This document shows, in pieces, positions 1-9,960 of a DNA stretch of 64,000 nt. Both the position numbers and the translations under genes were made by a program. Origin of the DNA: an uncultured Flaviramulus sp. GTDB taxonomy: Bacteria > Bacteroidota > Bacteroidia > Flavobacteriales > Flavobacteriaceae. Every line of letters starts with the position of its first letter. Within the stretch, counting starts at the first letter, position 1. The notes under the pieces are model-generated. The model was not told where the DNA came from and ran no database searches. It saw nothing but the letters and a program-made list of their open reading frames with translations. The DNA lies in assembly GCA_947495125.1 (NCBI GenBank), contig CANLXL010000012.1:1-64000 (forward strand), read 5' to 3'.

Positions 1-51
1 CGTTTTACATACCCTGAATTTGTTGATGTTTTCATTACACTAAGGTTTTAG
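1..51 (+). CDS. C-terminal end of a probable outer-membrane protein (partial)
   Basis: The first frame stays open from the window edge to a TAG at 49-51 and encodes about 16 residues with alternating hydrophobic positions, ending in VFITLRF. A terminal phenylalanine after a beta-strand pattern is what outer-membrane barrels such as TonB-dependent receptors or porins carry. A strong plus-strand terminator 38 bases downstream supports a gene ending here. The other two plus frames stop at about the same place or earlier, so the choice of frame is an inference. Confidence 0.4.
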   Translation, partial: RFTYPEFVDVFITLRF

Positions 52-88
52 TGTATCGCTATTTCAGGACGGGACAAATTAAATAATT

Positions 89-122
89 AAAAACCCTTTC
101 TATTTATTTAGAAAGGGTTTTT
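89..122 (+). terminator. Rho-independent terminator
   Basis: A 12-bp stem (AAAACCCTTTC type, 89-100 with 111-122) encloses a 10-base AT loop and runs into TTTGTTTTTT on the plus strand. It terminates the gene whose end lies at 49-51. Confidence 0.85.
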
Positions 123-130
123 TGTTTTTT

Positions 131-715
131 AACGGTCTCCCACCGAAATAACGCTATATGAAATCGAGAAAAGTAAAAAGTCTTTTACAATTATTATTAA
201 GGCCAGTCAAATCGTTAGCGTTAAAATACATTAGTACTCAATTTTATTTTTAGAATTAATAACACATTTGTCACTTGATGATACTATATATTGAAAATCT
301 TATCATTTACAAAACAGACAATCTTCACAATTTTAACACCAGACGTCAGACAGTCTTTGTAAGACTTAAAATTTTGGTTCAAATTTTCAACACTTCAAAT
401 ATTCCCTATTTCCTTATACCCTTTATAAGAAAATAACACATACACATAATTATTTGGAGCCCAACCTCAATTTAGTTATATCAAAGGCTTATCATGAAAA
501 ATTGCTACACTATTAAGTCAGATAACGAAAAAAATTACTGTTAAAAGGTTTTTGTTATTTAAACATTAAAATTAAATATACCTTACTTACTCTATTGTAA
601 TAGGTTACCTCAAAGTAATACCACTAATATTGAGTTATAAAGCAATTTAGTCATTTGTATTATCCAAGAGTTAATATGCAGGTTTGAAGTACATTTTACA
701 ATTTATCAAACTATT
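131..715. other. Long AT-rich non-coding gap
   Basis: About 585 bases lie between the first terminator and the ATG at 716. I see no open frame worth calling, no tRNA or structured RNA, and no exact TAnnTTTG promoter element close to the start. The stretch presumably holds the promoter and leader of the kinase-like gene, but nothing specific can be pointed to. Confidence 0.6.
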
Positions 716-2335
716 ATGAAAAATAGTGCCAAAAAAATAAAATGGGGGTTAAAGGACGAGTTGGTAAAAATGACTCCACATAGAAGTGACCAGAAAAAAT
801 ATATTGGTAAAGGTCGTTCTGCCAAAGTTTATCTTTCATATTCGGGTAATGATGGTATCGCAACAAAGACATTTACCGGCGAATCCTTAAGTAAATTAAT
901 TCTTTTTGTTCTAACCGGATCGGCCAATCCTTACACCTGGTGTGAAGATGCTATTCAATGTGCCATGATTAGACGACGGCTTTTATCTTCTCTATGTCAA
1001 TTTTGGTTTGAAAACGAATTAAGATTACCAAAAACCTTTGATTATCGCTGGAATAAAGAACAATTAGCATTTGAAATTGATGCGGAATACATCCCTGGCA
1101 TGCACGCTCCATTATATAATCCATTACGAGCAAACCAAGTTAATTATATGTCAGAACTGAAAAACAAGGTCATGAGGCCATTAAAGGATAAATTAATAGC
1201 GTCTGGATTTGATGGATTGGTATGGCAAGCAGGGAAAGGGAATCCTGTAGCAGTAAGTAATTTTATGATGTTCAAAAAGAAAGATGGCTCCAGACAATGG
1301 GTTTGGATTGATTTAGAATCCGGTCTACCGGCGCTATTCGCCATGAATCCATTTTCGACGTTATTTTATTATATTCCAAAATGCATTAAGCATAGGGGGT
1401 GGATCTTTGATAATGTAGACTCTAACAAACTAATTAATTACATTGCTCGGCATGAGCATGCCTTAACATTAAAACTAGGAAAAGTTTCTTATCAAAACCT
1501 TTATACTGATGCTCATTTGTTGTCGAAAACGCAAAAAAGATGGAAGGGTCTAACAAGGCATCAAAGAAGTTTGTATTATGCCGTTTCTCAAAAAAAGATA
1601 GCAAAAGAACTAAAAATATTTTATGAACACAGGCCGCTACGTTGGTTTTTAAAAAGTGTTAAACTCTTCTTAAAAGACTTTACTAAAAGCGTCGCAGAAC
1701 ATACAGGAAGTTTCTTCAATCGGATTTATAATTTTAGATACAAGAGATTTATCAAACGTACTTATCGTTATTTTTCCAGTGCTCGTTATCGTTGGGAAAT
1801 AATCAAACTATATTTAAAAAATGAAATTGATAAGTGGCATTCCAGAAAGATTTTTAACGATTGGGAATTCAAATTTCTCAAAGGCGAGCTCCAAAACGAT
1901 GATATGAGTTCGTATTTAACCGATTTCAGTATTCATTTAGGGATAAAACCATTTGTGAAATTTTTTAGTTATGTCATTATGCCTTTATTAATGATAACCG
2001 GTTTCTTCGATCTGGAGACAGGAGCGATTATCATTCTTGGTTTAGGTCCCATAACAAGAACATTATATACGCTCTGGAGAATGACGCATAGTCTGGTTAG
2101 GTCTCGAAAATCCTTTCCTATGATTGCCTTGGTTATCGGTATATTCCCTGTTATAGGAAATTTGGCATATCCCGCGGAAATACTGTACCAGAGTACAGGT
2201 AATAAAAACAAAGTATCTAAATTTATAGTTTATTCTTTTAGTGCAAAAGTTGGTTCCAAAATACCTATATGGGGCGGCAAAGACAGTGAAATTGAACATT
2301 TTTTTAATAGAATATGCCACTCAATATTTAGTTAA
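716..2335 (+). CDS. Protein-kinase-like membrane protein
   Basis: The 539-residue protein has an N-terminal half resembling the protein-kinase fold. There is a glycine-rich loop (GKGRSAKVYL, 31-40), a lysine 11 residues later (K51, in IATKTF), a candidate catalytic-loop asparagine (N181, in AVSNFM) and a candidate metal-binding aspartate (D198, in WIDLESG). The classical HRD is not evident, so this is closer to the RIO/ABC1/lipopolysaccharide-kinase type than to Ser/Thr kinases. The middle (about 270-400) is basic and rich in Tyr, Arg and Lys. Two hydrophobic stretches near 418-450 and 468-490 look like membrane segments. It stands alone, convergent with the aldo/keto reductase. Substrate unknown; kinase activity is inferred from motifs only. 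Confidence 0.7.
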   Translation: MKNSAKKIKWGLKDELVKMTPHRSDQKKYIGKGRSAKVYLSYSGNDGIATKTFTGESLSKLILFVLTGSANPYTWCEDAIQCAMIRRRLLSSLCQFWFENELRLPKTFDYRWNKEQLAFEIDAEYIPGMHAPLYNPLRANQVNYMSELKNKVMRPLKDKLIASGFDGLVWQAGKGNPVAVSNFMMFKKKDGSRQWVWIDLESGLPALFAMNPFSTLFYYIPKCIKHRGWIFDNVDSNKLINYIARHEHALTLKLGKVSYQNLYTDAHLLSKTQKRWKGLTRHQRSLYYAVSQKKIAKELKIFYEHRPLRWFLKSVKLFLKDFTKSVAEHTGSFFNRIYNFRYKRFIKRTYRYFSSARYRWEIIKLYLKNEIDKWHSRKIFNDWEFKFLKGELQNDDMSSYLTDFSIHLGIKPFVKFFSYVIMPLLMITGFFDLETGAIIILGLGPITRTLYTLWRMTHSLVRSRKSFPMIALVIGIFPVIGNLAYPAEILYQSTGNKNKVSKFIVYSFSAKVGSKIPIWGGKDSEIEHFFNRICHSIFS

Positions 2336-2426
2336 TTTGCTATTTGAAAACTTACATTATGAACTAATAAATTTTATTCGATTATTATTATAGAGATTAT
2401 TTAAGAAATAGTTCTAAATATTTAAA

Positions 2427-3464
2427 TTATGGTGCCGGATTAGGAATTACATCATGAACCGCATTGATTTGTGCCAATACCCCATCACTTAAGGTCACGT
2501 TAATACTATCAATATTTTCTTTAAGCTGCTCTAAATTCGTTGCCCCAATAATATTACTGGTTAAAAAGGGTTGCTGATTAACAAATGCTAAAGACATTTG
2601 TGCCAAGCTTAAACCGTTATCTTCAGCAATTTTTAAATACTGCTTTGTTGCGGCTTCACTCTGCCCACTATTATAACGCGCAAATTGTGGGAACAATTTT
2701 AATCGGGCATTATCCGCAGCGGTCCCTTTAACATATTTCCCTGAAAGCACTCCAAAGGCCATTGGCGAATAAGCTAAAAGCCCTATGTTTTCTCTAATGG
2801 ATACTTCAGCCAAATCTCCTTCAAATGTTCTGCATAATAAAGAATATGGGTTCTGAATTGTGATCATTTTGGGTAAGTCATTTTCTTTGGATTCTTCCAA
2901 ATAACGCATGGTCCCCCAGGCTTTTTCATTAGAAATTCCAATATGCCTAATTTTTCCTTCTTTAATAAATCCGTCAAGCGTATGTAGGATTTCGTTAAAA
3001 TTATCTTTCCAGGGATCGTTAGGGTTATGCTTATAATCTCTTTTACTGAAGAAATTAGTATCACGTTCCGGCCAATGCAATTGGTATAAATCAATGTAAT
3101 CGGTCTGCAACCGCTTTAAACTGTTATGAATCCCTTCTTTGATAGCTTCAGGAGCAAAACCGTTGGTTCTAATATGCGCTGTATAATCCCCGTTCCCGGC
3201 AATTTTCGTGGCTAAAACAACCTTATCTCTTTGACCCGTTTTAGCAAACCAATTACCTATAATGATTTCTGTACTGCCATAGGTTTCCGGGCTTGCCGGT
3301 ACAGCATACATTTCTGCCGTATCAAAAAAATTCACACCATGATCTAATGCATAATCCATTTGAGCAAAACCCTCGTCTTGCGTATTTTGGTTCCCCCAGG
3401 TCATAGTCCCTAAACATATTTTACTTACTTTAATATTGGTGTTGGGTAGTGTTGTGTATTTCAT
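2427..3464 (-). CDS. tas: Aldo/keto reductase, Tas-like
   Basis: This 345-residue NADP(H)-dependent oxidoreductase is of the E. coli Tas type. The aldo/keto reductase tetrad is visible: D48 and Y53 (FFDTAEMYAVP), K87 (LATKIAG) and H130 (YQLHWPER). Length and the extended segment after the catalytic His (ERDTNFFSKRDY) fit Tas rather than classical AKR1 enzymes. It should be cytoplasmic and reduce aldehydes or ketones of unknown identity. It is monocistronic, followed by a convergent kinase-like gene and preceded by a repeat-rich spacer. Confidence 0.88.
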   Translation of the reverse strand: MKYTTLPNTNIKVSKICLGTMTWGNQNTQDEGFAQMDYALDHGVNFFDTAEMYAVPASPETYGSTEIIIGNWFAKTGQRDKVVLATKIAGNGDYTAHIRTNGFAPEAIKEGIHNSLKRLQTDYIDLYQLHWPERDTNFFSKRDYKHNPNDPWKDNFNEILHTLDGFIKEGKIRHIGISNEKAWGTMRYLEESKENDLPKMITIQNPYSLLCRTFEGDLAEVSIRENIGLLAYSPMAFGVLSGKYVKGTAADNARLKLFPQFARYNSGQSEAATKQYLKIAEDNGLSLAQMSLAFVNQQPFLTSNIIGATNLEQLKENIDSINVTLSDGVLAQINAVHDVIPNPAP

Positions 3465-3479
3465 AAATCATTTTTTGTC

Positions 3480-3575
3480 ATTCCTGCCTTTCGGTTATCG
3501 CTCAAGATAAATTTCAGCAGGAATCTTTTTATTAGAACCTTAAATTTTATAGTGGATTCCTGCTTTCGCAGGAAT
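3480..3575. repeat. Nested ATTCCTGC/GCAGGAAT inverted repeats
   Basis: Two hairpins lie side by side: ATTCCTGC at 3480-3487 pairs with GCAGGAAT at 3517-3524, and a second perfect copy, ATTCCTGC TTTC GCAGGAAT, sits at 3556-3575. The four arms can also pair with each other. Sequences of this kind are dispersed REP-like elements in many Flavobacteriaceae. It fills the spacer between the reductase start and the ompA terminator. Confidence 0.75.
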
Positions 3576-3614
3576 AACAAACTTGTTGCCCCAAAATAAG
3601 TCACTAAAGATAAA

Positions 3615-3650
3615 AAAACCTTTCAAAGATATTATACTTTGAAAGGTTTT
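3615..3650 (-). terminator. Rho-independent terminator of the OmpA-family gene
   Basis: A perfect 14-bp stem (AAAACCTTTCAAAG, 3615-3628, with 3637-3650) has an 8-base loop and is followed on the minus strand by seven Ts. It lies 29 bases past the minus-strand stop at 3679. Confidence 0.9.
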
Positions 3651-3678
3651 AATAAACTGAATGTTTTCTGCTATTGGA

Positions 3679-4635
3679 TTATTCGTTTAGCAATCTGGAA
3701 AGTTCATCTAACTTAGGCGTTAAAATCACTTCAATACGTCTATTTTTAGCTTTTCCTTCCGGAGAATCGTTCGTTGCTATGGGTGCAAATTCACCGCGAC
3801 CGGCAGCGGTTAAATTTTCCGGATTTATAGACACATTTTCTCTTAAAATATTTACAATCGCCGTAGCTCTTTTAGTGGATAAATCCCAGTTACTTGTTAA
3901 CTGTCCGTTACCCTTATATGGTACGTTATCGGTATGACCTTCTATCAAAACAGCAATATCCGGGTTATCACCCAATACAGATCCCAACTGCTTGACGGCT
4001 CTTCTTCCCTCTACACCTACTGCCCAACTTCCTGAACCAAATAATAGCTTGTTTTCCATCGATACATAGACTTTTCCATCACGCTGTTCTACGGTTAATC
4101 CTTTCCCTTCAAAATCGGTTAATGCTCTGGAAATGGCATCTTTTAGTTTAGTCATGGCCGCGTCTTTTGCGGCGATCACATTTTCTAATTCTGCTACGCG
4201 ATTCGAACGGTCTTCAAGTTCTCTTTTAAGTTTTGCTAAACGCGCATTTTCTGCGGCCAAGGCTTGCTCTTTAGCTTCCAATTGCGCCAAAAGCTCTCTA
4301 TTTCTTTGAGAATTTTCAGCGATAGCCGCTGAACTGTTTTTCTCTAACGCGTCATAAGATGATTTTAATGCATCATAATTGGCTTTGGTGGCGTTATAAT
4401 CGGCCTGAAATTTATCGCGTAGTCCTACCGCTTCATCGTAAGCTGCTTTTAGTTGTTTTAACTCATTTTCAGCAGCATTTTTAGCACTTAACAGCGATTC
4501 GTTGTCATCAGAAAGTTTTCGGTTTTCCTTTTTCAAATTATTATAACGTCCTTCTAAGTCTTTATAAACCTTTGGTGACACGCAGGAAACGGCAAAGGTT
4601 AACGTCACTAATACTAATAAAAGTTTTTTGATCAT
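3679..4635 (-). CDS. OmpA-family lipoprotein with long coiled coil
   Basis: The 318-residue protein begins with a lipoprotein signal (lipobox FAVSC, C18). Next comes a long heptad-rich coiled coil (about 22-165) and then an OmpA/MotB-type peptidoglycan-binding domain (about 190-305) with IEGHTDNVPY (231-240) and the closing KNRRIEV motif. It should be anchored in the outer membrane and tether it to the cell wall. The exonuclease III gene lies 36 bases upstream on the same strand, so the two may be co-transcribed. A strong terminator follows. Confidence 0.9.
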   Translation of the reverse strand: MIKKLLLVLVTLTFAVSCVSPKVYKDLEGRYNNLKKENRKLSDDNESLLSAKNAAENELKQLKAAYDEAVGLRDKFQADYNATKANYDALKSSYDALEKNSSAAIAENSQRNRELLAQLEAKEQALAAENARLAKLKRELEDRSNRVAELENVIAAKDAAMTKLKDAISRALTDFEGKGLTVEQRDGKVYVSMENKLLFGSGSWAVGVEGRRAVKQLGSVLGDNPDIAVLIEGHTDNVPYKGNGQLTSNWDLSTKRATAIVNILRENVSINPENLTAAGRGEFAPIATNDSPEGKAKNRRIEVILTPKLDELSRLLNE

Positions 4636-4671
4636 GTTTTAGGGTTCTATTGTTATTACTTATGTTTATAT

Positions 4672-5433
4672 TTAATGTTCAATTTCTACTAAAATGGGAC
4701 AATGGTCACTATGTACAGCATCAGAGAGTATAACGGCTCTTTTTAGTTTTTCTTGTAATGGTTTCGAAACCATAGCATAATCTAAGCGCCAGCCTTTATT
4801 ATTTGCTCTGGCATTAGCCCGATAGCTCCACCAACTAAATTGTTGCGACTCTCTATTTAAATATCTAAATGAATCTATAAATCCACTATCAATAAAATTT
4901 CCTATCCACTCCCGCTCTACCGGCAAAAATCCCGATACGCCTTTCATTTTAGGGTTATGAATGTCTATCGCCTCATGGCAAATATTATAGTCGCCGCAAA
5001 TAATCAAATTTGGAATATCTTTTTTAAGTGTATTAATATACCCCTGAAACATATCCATATATTCCAATTTGTGGTTTAAACGAGCATCGTTAGTTCCAGA
5101 TGGTAAATACAAACTCATTACTGAAACACCATCAAAATCGGCGCGCAAATTTCTACCTTCGAAATCCATTGACTCAATTCCCGTGCCAAATTCGACATGA
5201 TCCGGTTTAATTTTACTTAAAATTGCAACACCACTATATCCTTTTTTTTGAGCACTAAACCAGTAATTATATGTATACCCGGCTTCAATAAACAAATCCA
5301 AATCTAATTGTTCTTTCATGGCCTTAATTTCCTGCAAACAAATAACATCCGGATTGGCACTTTTTAACCAATCGAGAAAACCTTTATTTATTGCTGCTCG
5401 AATTCCGTTTACGTTGTAGGATATAATTTTCAT
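4672..5433 (-). CDS. xth: Exodeoxyribonuclease III
   Basis: This 253-residue Mg-dependent AP endonuclease/3'-exonuclease belongs to the EEP superfamily. Motifs in order: N7 (SYNVNGIRAA), E35 (CLQEIK), Y109 (SLYLPSGT), D148 and N150 (GDYNICHE), D218 (WRLDYA) and the terminal S242-D243-H244. These match XthA/ExoA base-excision repair enzymes, and the length is typical. It acts on abasic sites in the cytoplasm and lies upstream of the OmpA-type gene. Confidence 0.95.
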   Translation of the reverse strand: MKIISYNVNGIRAAINKGFLDWLKSANPDVICLQEIKAMKEQLDLDLFIEAGYTYNYWFSAQKKGYSGVAILSKIKPDHVEFGTGIESMDFEGRNLRADFDGVSVMSLYLPSGTNDARLNHKLEYMDMFQGYINTLKKDIPNLIICGDYNICHEAIDIHNPKMKGVSGFLPVEREWIGNFIDSGFIDSFRYLNRESQQFSWWSYRANARANNKGWRLDYAMVSKPLQEKLKRAVILSDAVHSDHCPILVEIEH

Positions 5434-5607
5434 AGGTATTATTATTTATAAGACACTGACTATCATCAGTGTTGACTGGAATAAAACATGAACCAATCAA
5501 ATTTTAGCTAAAATAAATAATGCGTTACTTTTACACTATTATTTTTTGTTCGATTTCACGAAATCTATTAACAAAATATTTTAAACGATTTGCAGTTTAA
5601 GTATCTC

Positions 5608-8600
5608 ATGAAGTATTTAGTGCCTTTTTTTATTTTTTTAATTGGTTTTTTGGGTTCTGCTCAAAATAAGACTTCAAATTATAGAACTAAAAAAGTTGCT
5701 GTAAAAGATTCTATACGCATAGATAGCGTTAGCATTAATTCCAGTTGGTTCTCTATTAAGACTAAGGATAATTCCACCATTGATTCCACCTATTATAAGG
5801 TAGATTTTTCTAAAGCGCTATTAACATTTAAAAAGCCTATTGCGACTGATTCTATTATTATAAATTACTTAAAGTTTCCCGATTTTTTAACCCGAACTTA
5901 CCAGCAATTAAATGATGATATTATTGTAAATAACACGGATAATATTAAAAAACTATACGCGCTCTCACAACCCAATGATACAAAACGTTTTATTCCTTTT
6001 GATGGTTTAACAACATCAGGAAGTATCTCCCGTGGTGTTACTATTGGGAATAATCAGAATGCTGTGCTAAAAAGTGAATTAGATTTGCAAATTACGGGAA
6101 AGCTTAACGATAAAGTCTCATTGAGAGCATCTATTCAGGATGCTAATATTCCATTACAGGAAAGCGGCTATTCACAACGACTTGACGAGTTCGACCAGGT
6201 TTTTATTGAATTGTTTAGCGATAATTGGAACATTCGAGCCGGGGATATCGATCTAAAAAACAACAGTTCCTATTTTGCCAGTTTTTCAAAACGGGTGCAA
6301 GGGCTGTCTATTAATGCCGACCTAAACGGCGAAGTGTCCAATACCAATTTATTCGCCGCCGGAGCTTTGGTTCGCGGTCAGTTTACCAGAAGTACGTTCA
6401 TCGCTCAAGAGGGGAATCAAGGTCCTTATAAATTACAAGGACAAAATGGTGAATTATTTGTGCTAATAGTATCGGGTAGTGAAACAGTTTATGTGAATGG
6501 CATCCCTGTTAAACGTGGAGAAGACAAAGATTATATTATCGATTACAATGCTGGTGAAATTATCTTTAATGCCACCTATCCCATGACCTCCGAAATGCGA
6601 ATTACAGTGGATTACCAATTTAGCGAACGGAATTACTCACGTATTGTAGCCTATGGCGGAGGGCAGTATGAAAGTAAAAAACTAAAACTAGGTGTTTCCG
6701 TATATTCTGAAAACGATGCTAAAAATCAGCCTTTACAACAAAATCTATCGGATGCTCAGGTTCAAATTCTATCCGATGCCGGAGATGACCGATCGCAAAT
6801 GGTTGCGCCTTCAGAAGTTCTGGAGACTCTAAATGACAACAGAATTTTGTATAAAAAAGAACTTATTGGCGGTGTTGAAGCCTTTGTCTTTTCGAACAAT
6901 GTGGATGATGAATTATATCGTGTAACCTTTACTCAGGTCGGGGCAAATCAAGGTGACTATAACTTAAGCAGTATTAACGCCATCAATAATATTTATGAAT
7001 ACGTAGGGCCATCTTTGGGAAGTTATGCTCCCATTGTGCAACTTGTCGCTCCAACAAAACTTCAAATAGCGGTGGTAAACGGAACTTATAATCCTTCGGA
7101 GAAAACAAAGATAAACTTTGAAGTCGCCGGAAGTAAGAACGATTTAAACCTATTTTCAAATATCGATGATAGTGATAATGATGGTTTTGCCGGCAAACTT
7201 AGCATCGCTCAAAGTATAACCAAAAATGATAGTCTTTGGAGTCTAAATGCCTTTGCCGATGGTGATATTCTTCAAAAGAATTTTAAAACGATTGAACGTT
7301 TATACAATGCTGAATTTTCCCGGGATTGGAATATTATAAATCCCCTAGGAAATCAGCAGCTTTTAAAAACGGGTTTAAAACTCATTCACCCTACGAAAGG
7401 TATTGTAAATTATCAGTTTGAGCATTTATCATTTTCTGAAAATTTTAATGGAAACAGACATGTAACAAGGATAGATCTATTGTTAAACAAATTCAGTATT
7501 AATTCAAACTCGAGTTTTTTAAATGCAAAATCAGATATTAATACCTCTACGTTTTTAAGATCCTACAACACCGTTACTTATGGTATGAATAAAAACTGGA
7601 TAGGAGCGCGACTAGCTATTGAGGACAACGAGCAGAAGGATATTCTAACATCTGTACTAACGCCCTTAAGTCAAAAATTTAAATCATACGAGGTTTTTTT
7701 TGGTGTTGGAGACAGTACAAAAGTCTTTGCAGAAATAGGATATAAGAACAGGGTTAATGATAGTATTCGAAATAACGAACTGCAAAAGGTTAATACCTCA
7801 AACACCTTTTATTTAGATTCAAAACTTATACAAAGTACAAATACCGAACTATCTCTTTATGCCAATTACCGAACACTTAATAATACTGATGAAACGTTAG
7901 ACGACGAGCGATCCATAAATTCCAGATTGCAGTTCAACCAAAAACTTTTTAAACAAATTGTACAGTGGAACACTATTTTTGAAACCAATTCCGGAACCTT
8001 ACCACAACAAGATTTCACCTATGTTGAAGTTGAACCGGGGCAAGGAACTTACACATGGATAGATTATAACGCCAATGGAATTCAGGAATTAGAAGAATTT
8101 GAGATCGCACAATTTCAAGACCAGGGTATTTATATTAGAGTGTTATTACCTAATAGAGTCTACATTAAAACACATCAAAATAGGTTAAGTCAAACATTAA
8201 CAATAAACCCCGCACAATGGTCGGTTGAAGATCGCAAATCAAAAAAGTTTTGGTCACATTTTTACAATCAAACCAGTTATTTAATAGATCGAAAAATAAG
8301 ACGTGATGGTAATAGTTTTAATCTAAACCCCTTTGAAAATGATATAAACAACCAACTAGGGCTTCAACTAAACTTTAGAAATGTATTCTTTTTTAATCGC
8401 GGAAAACAGCACTTTACAACATCTTATACGCATTTAAAAAATACCTCGAGAAACATTTTATCCGTTGGGTTTATAGAAAATGGTTTAAAGAGTCATCAGT
8501 TTAATTTCAATCATAAAATTGCTGAAAGTTGGTTGATTAATTTTATATCCGCATTTGATACGAACGAAAGTATCAGTGAAAACTTTGTAAGTAAGAATTA

Positions 8601-9006
8601 TAATTTTGACGAAACACGCATAAATCCCAAACTGTCTTATTTGTTTGATGACAACTCGCGCTTCGATATTTTTTATCAACATGCTGGTAAAGATAATACC
8701 ATTGGAAATTTAGAATCTCTAAAACAACAAAAATACGGAGCATCATTTTCCTTTGCCAACAAACAACAAAATGCCATAAACGGAGAGTTTAATTTCTTTT
8801 CAAATGATTTTATTGGCAATCCAAATTCACCAGTGGCCTATCAAATGTTAGAAGGTCTACAACCGGGGAAAAACTTTACCTGGAGCTTATTGGCGCAAAA
8901 GAAACTCACCAATTTCCTGGATCTTAATCTAAGCTATTTTGGAAGGAAGACCGAATCTAGCAAGGCCATTCATACAGGGTCCATTCAATTAAAAGCTTAT
9001 TTTTAA
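5608..9006 (+). CDS. Large outer-membrane beta-barrel protein with SprA-like motifs
   Basis: I place the start at the ATG at 5608, where a clear signal peptide begins (MKYLVPFFIFLIGFLGSAQ), not at the in-frame TTG at 5590. This gives 1132 residues. The N-terminal third contains a stretch around GSETVYVNGIPVKRG...DYIIDYNAGEI, a pattern also found in SprA/Sov-type outer-membrane proteins of Bacteroidota. Later comes an acidic WIDYNANGIQELEEFE segment, then many amphipathic strands and a terminal phenylalanine (LKAYF). It is about half the length of SprA, so it is not the T9SS translocon itself. Function unknown; an outer-membrane channel or usher-like role is inferred. It is convergent with the M28 peptidase, only 3 bases apart. 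Confidence 0.75.
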   Translation: MKYLVPFFIFLIGFLGSAQNKTSNYRTKKVAVKDSIRIDSVSINSSWFSIKTKDNSTIDSTYYKVDFSKALLTFKKPIATDSIIINYLKFPDFLTRTYQQLNDDIIVNNTDNIKKLYALSQPNDTKRFIPFDGLTTSGSISRGVTIGNNQNAVLKSELDLQITGKLNDKVSLRASIQDANIPLQESGYSQRLDEFDQVFIELFSDNWNIRAGDIDLKNNSSYFASFSKRVQGLSINADLNGEVSNTNLFAAGALVRGQFTRSTFIAQEGNQGPYKLQGQNGELFVLIVSGSETVYVNGIPVKRGEDKDYIIDYNAGEIIFNATYPMTSEMRITVDYQFSERNYSRIVAYGGGQYESKKLKLGVSVYSENDAKNQPLQQNLSDAQVQILSDAGDDRSQMVAPSEVLETLNDNRILYKKELIGGVEAFVFSNNVDDELYRVTFTQVGANQGDYNLSSINAINNIYEYVGPSLGSYAPIVQLVAPTKLQIAVVNGTYNPSEKTKINFEVAGSKNDLNLFSNIDDSDNDGFAGKLSIAQSITKNDSLWSLNAFADGDILQKNFKTIERLYNAEFSRDWNIINPLGNQQLLKTGLKLIHPTKGIVNYQFEHLSFSENFNGNRHVTRIDLLLNKFSINSNSSFLNAKSDINTSTFLRSYNTVTYGMNKNWIGARLAIEDNEQKDILTSVLTPLSQKFKSYEVFFGVGDSTKVFAEIGYKNRVNDSIRNNELQKVNTSNTFYLDSKLIQSTNTELSLYANYRTLNNTDETLDDERSINSRLQFNQKLFKQIVQWNTIFETNSGTLPQQDFTYVEVEPGQGTYTWIDYNANGIQELEEFEIAQFQDQGIYIRVLLPNRVYIKTHQNRLSQTLTINPAQWSVEDRKSKKFWSHFYNQTSYLIDRKIRRDGNSFNLNPFENDINNQLGLQLNFRNVFFFNRGKQHFTTSYTHLKNTSRNILSVGFIENGLKSHQFNFNHKIAESWLINFISAFDTNESISENFVSKNYNFDETRINPKLSYLFDDNSRFDIFYQHAGKDNTIGNLESLKQQKYGASFSFANKQQNAINGEFNFFSNDFIGNPNSPVAYQMLEGLQPGKNFTWSLLAQKKLTNFLDLNLSYFGRKTESSKAIHTGSIQLKAYF

Positions 9007-9009
9007 ATA

Positions 9010-9927
9010 TTAATTATTATCCAACTTTTCAAAAATTGAAATAATAACTTCTACGGCTTCCTTATAAAATTCAGGATGGATATTTTGATAATCGTCTGTG
9101 GGCTCATGATAATCCTCATGATCTTCTACACCAAAATATAAGAATGGGATTCCCCTTTTATAAAAAGATACATGATCGGATGAGTAGGTCCAATTGTCCC
9201 TACCGTCTTCCCCATCGTGACCGATACTAAGTTTAACACTGTTTAATGGTTTAAAACCAGAAATCAAATATTTAAGCTTTTTATTGTAGCGCGTGCCAAC
9301 AGCGAATAACTCCTTGTTATCACTGCGGCTTATCATATCCATATTTAAATTGACCACGATCTTGTGATGTGGTATAATTGAACTCTCCACAAAATGTTTT
9401 GATCCTTTTATGCCTAATTCTTCCGCATCAAAAGCCGATAAAACAACCGAGTGTTTTGGTGGATTGTTTTTCAAGAATTCTCCGAACGCAAACAAAGCAC
9501 TTATCCCCGATGCATTATCATCGGCTCCATTATAGATCTTACCTTTCTTAATGCCTTCGTGATCATAATGTGCACTTATTACTATATATTTCTGAGGCGA
9601 TTGGGTTCCCTTAATCCAACCCAAAATATTTGCACCATGATAGGTTTTTCCACGTTTCTCGAACGAAAAAGGTTGCTCGTAATTATCTTTAAATGGTAAA
9701 ACACCCAAGGTATGAAACTGATTAATAATATATTTCCGCGCTTTAACTCCTCCTTTCGTACCTGTTCTTCGTCCTTCATATATATCTGAAGATAATGTTT
9801 TTAAATGTTTTAAAAGGGTCGTTTCATTAACCAAAACATCAGCAACGGGCATTGGATCATTTTGACCATGACCAAGAATAAAAGCAAAAAATAAAAGATA
9901 AAAAAGACGTATTGCGTTCCCGTACAT
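9010..9927 (-). CDS. Secreted M28-family zinc peptidase
   Basis: The 305-residue protein has an N-terminal export signal (about 1-22). The zinc-aminopeptidase ligands are H120 (ISAHYDHEG), D137 (NGADDNASG), catalytic and ligand glutamates E169/E170 (DAEELG), D197 (LNMDMIS) and H274 (DYHEPTDD). The set is complete, so it should be active, releasing N-terminal residues from peptides in the periplasm or outside. It lies downstream of sdhCAB, but a terminator separates them. Confidence 0.9.
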   Translation of the reverse strand: MYGNAIRLFYLLFFAFILGHGQNDPMPVADVLVNETTLLKHLKTLSSDIYEGRRTGTKGGVKARKYIINQFHTLGVLPFKDNYEQPFSFEKRGKTYHGANILGWIKGTQSPQKYIVISAHYDHEGIKKGKIYNGADDNASGISALFAFGEFLKNNPPKHSVVLSAFDAEELGIKGSKHFVESSIIPHHKIVVNLNMDMISRSDNKELFAVGTRYNKKLKYLISGFKPLNSVKLSIGHDGEDGRDNWTYSSDHVSFYKRGIPFLYFGVEDHEDYHEPTDDYQNIHPEFYKEAVEVIISIFEKLDNN

Positions 9928-9960
9928 TACATATATTTAGCTCTAAATCTAAATAAAAAA

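Noticed and set aside
5590-5607. TTG start for the large outer-membrane protein
   Set aside because: The ATG at 5608 begins a clean signal peptide, and nothing supports the six extra residues.
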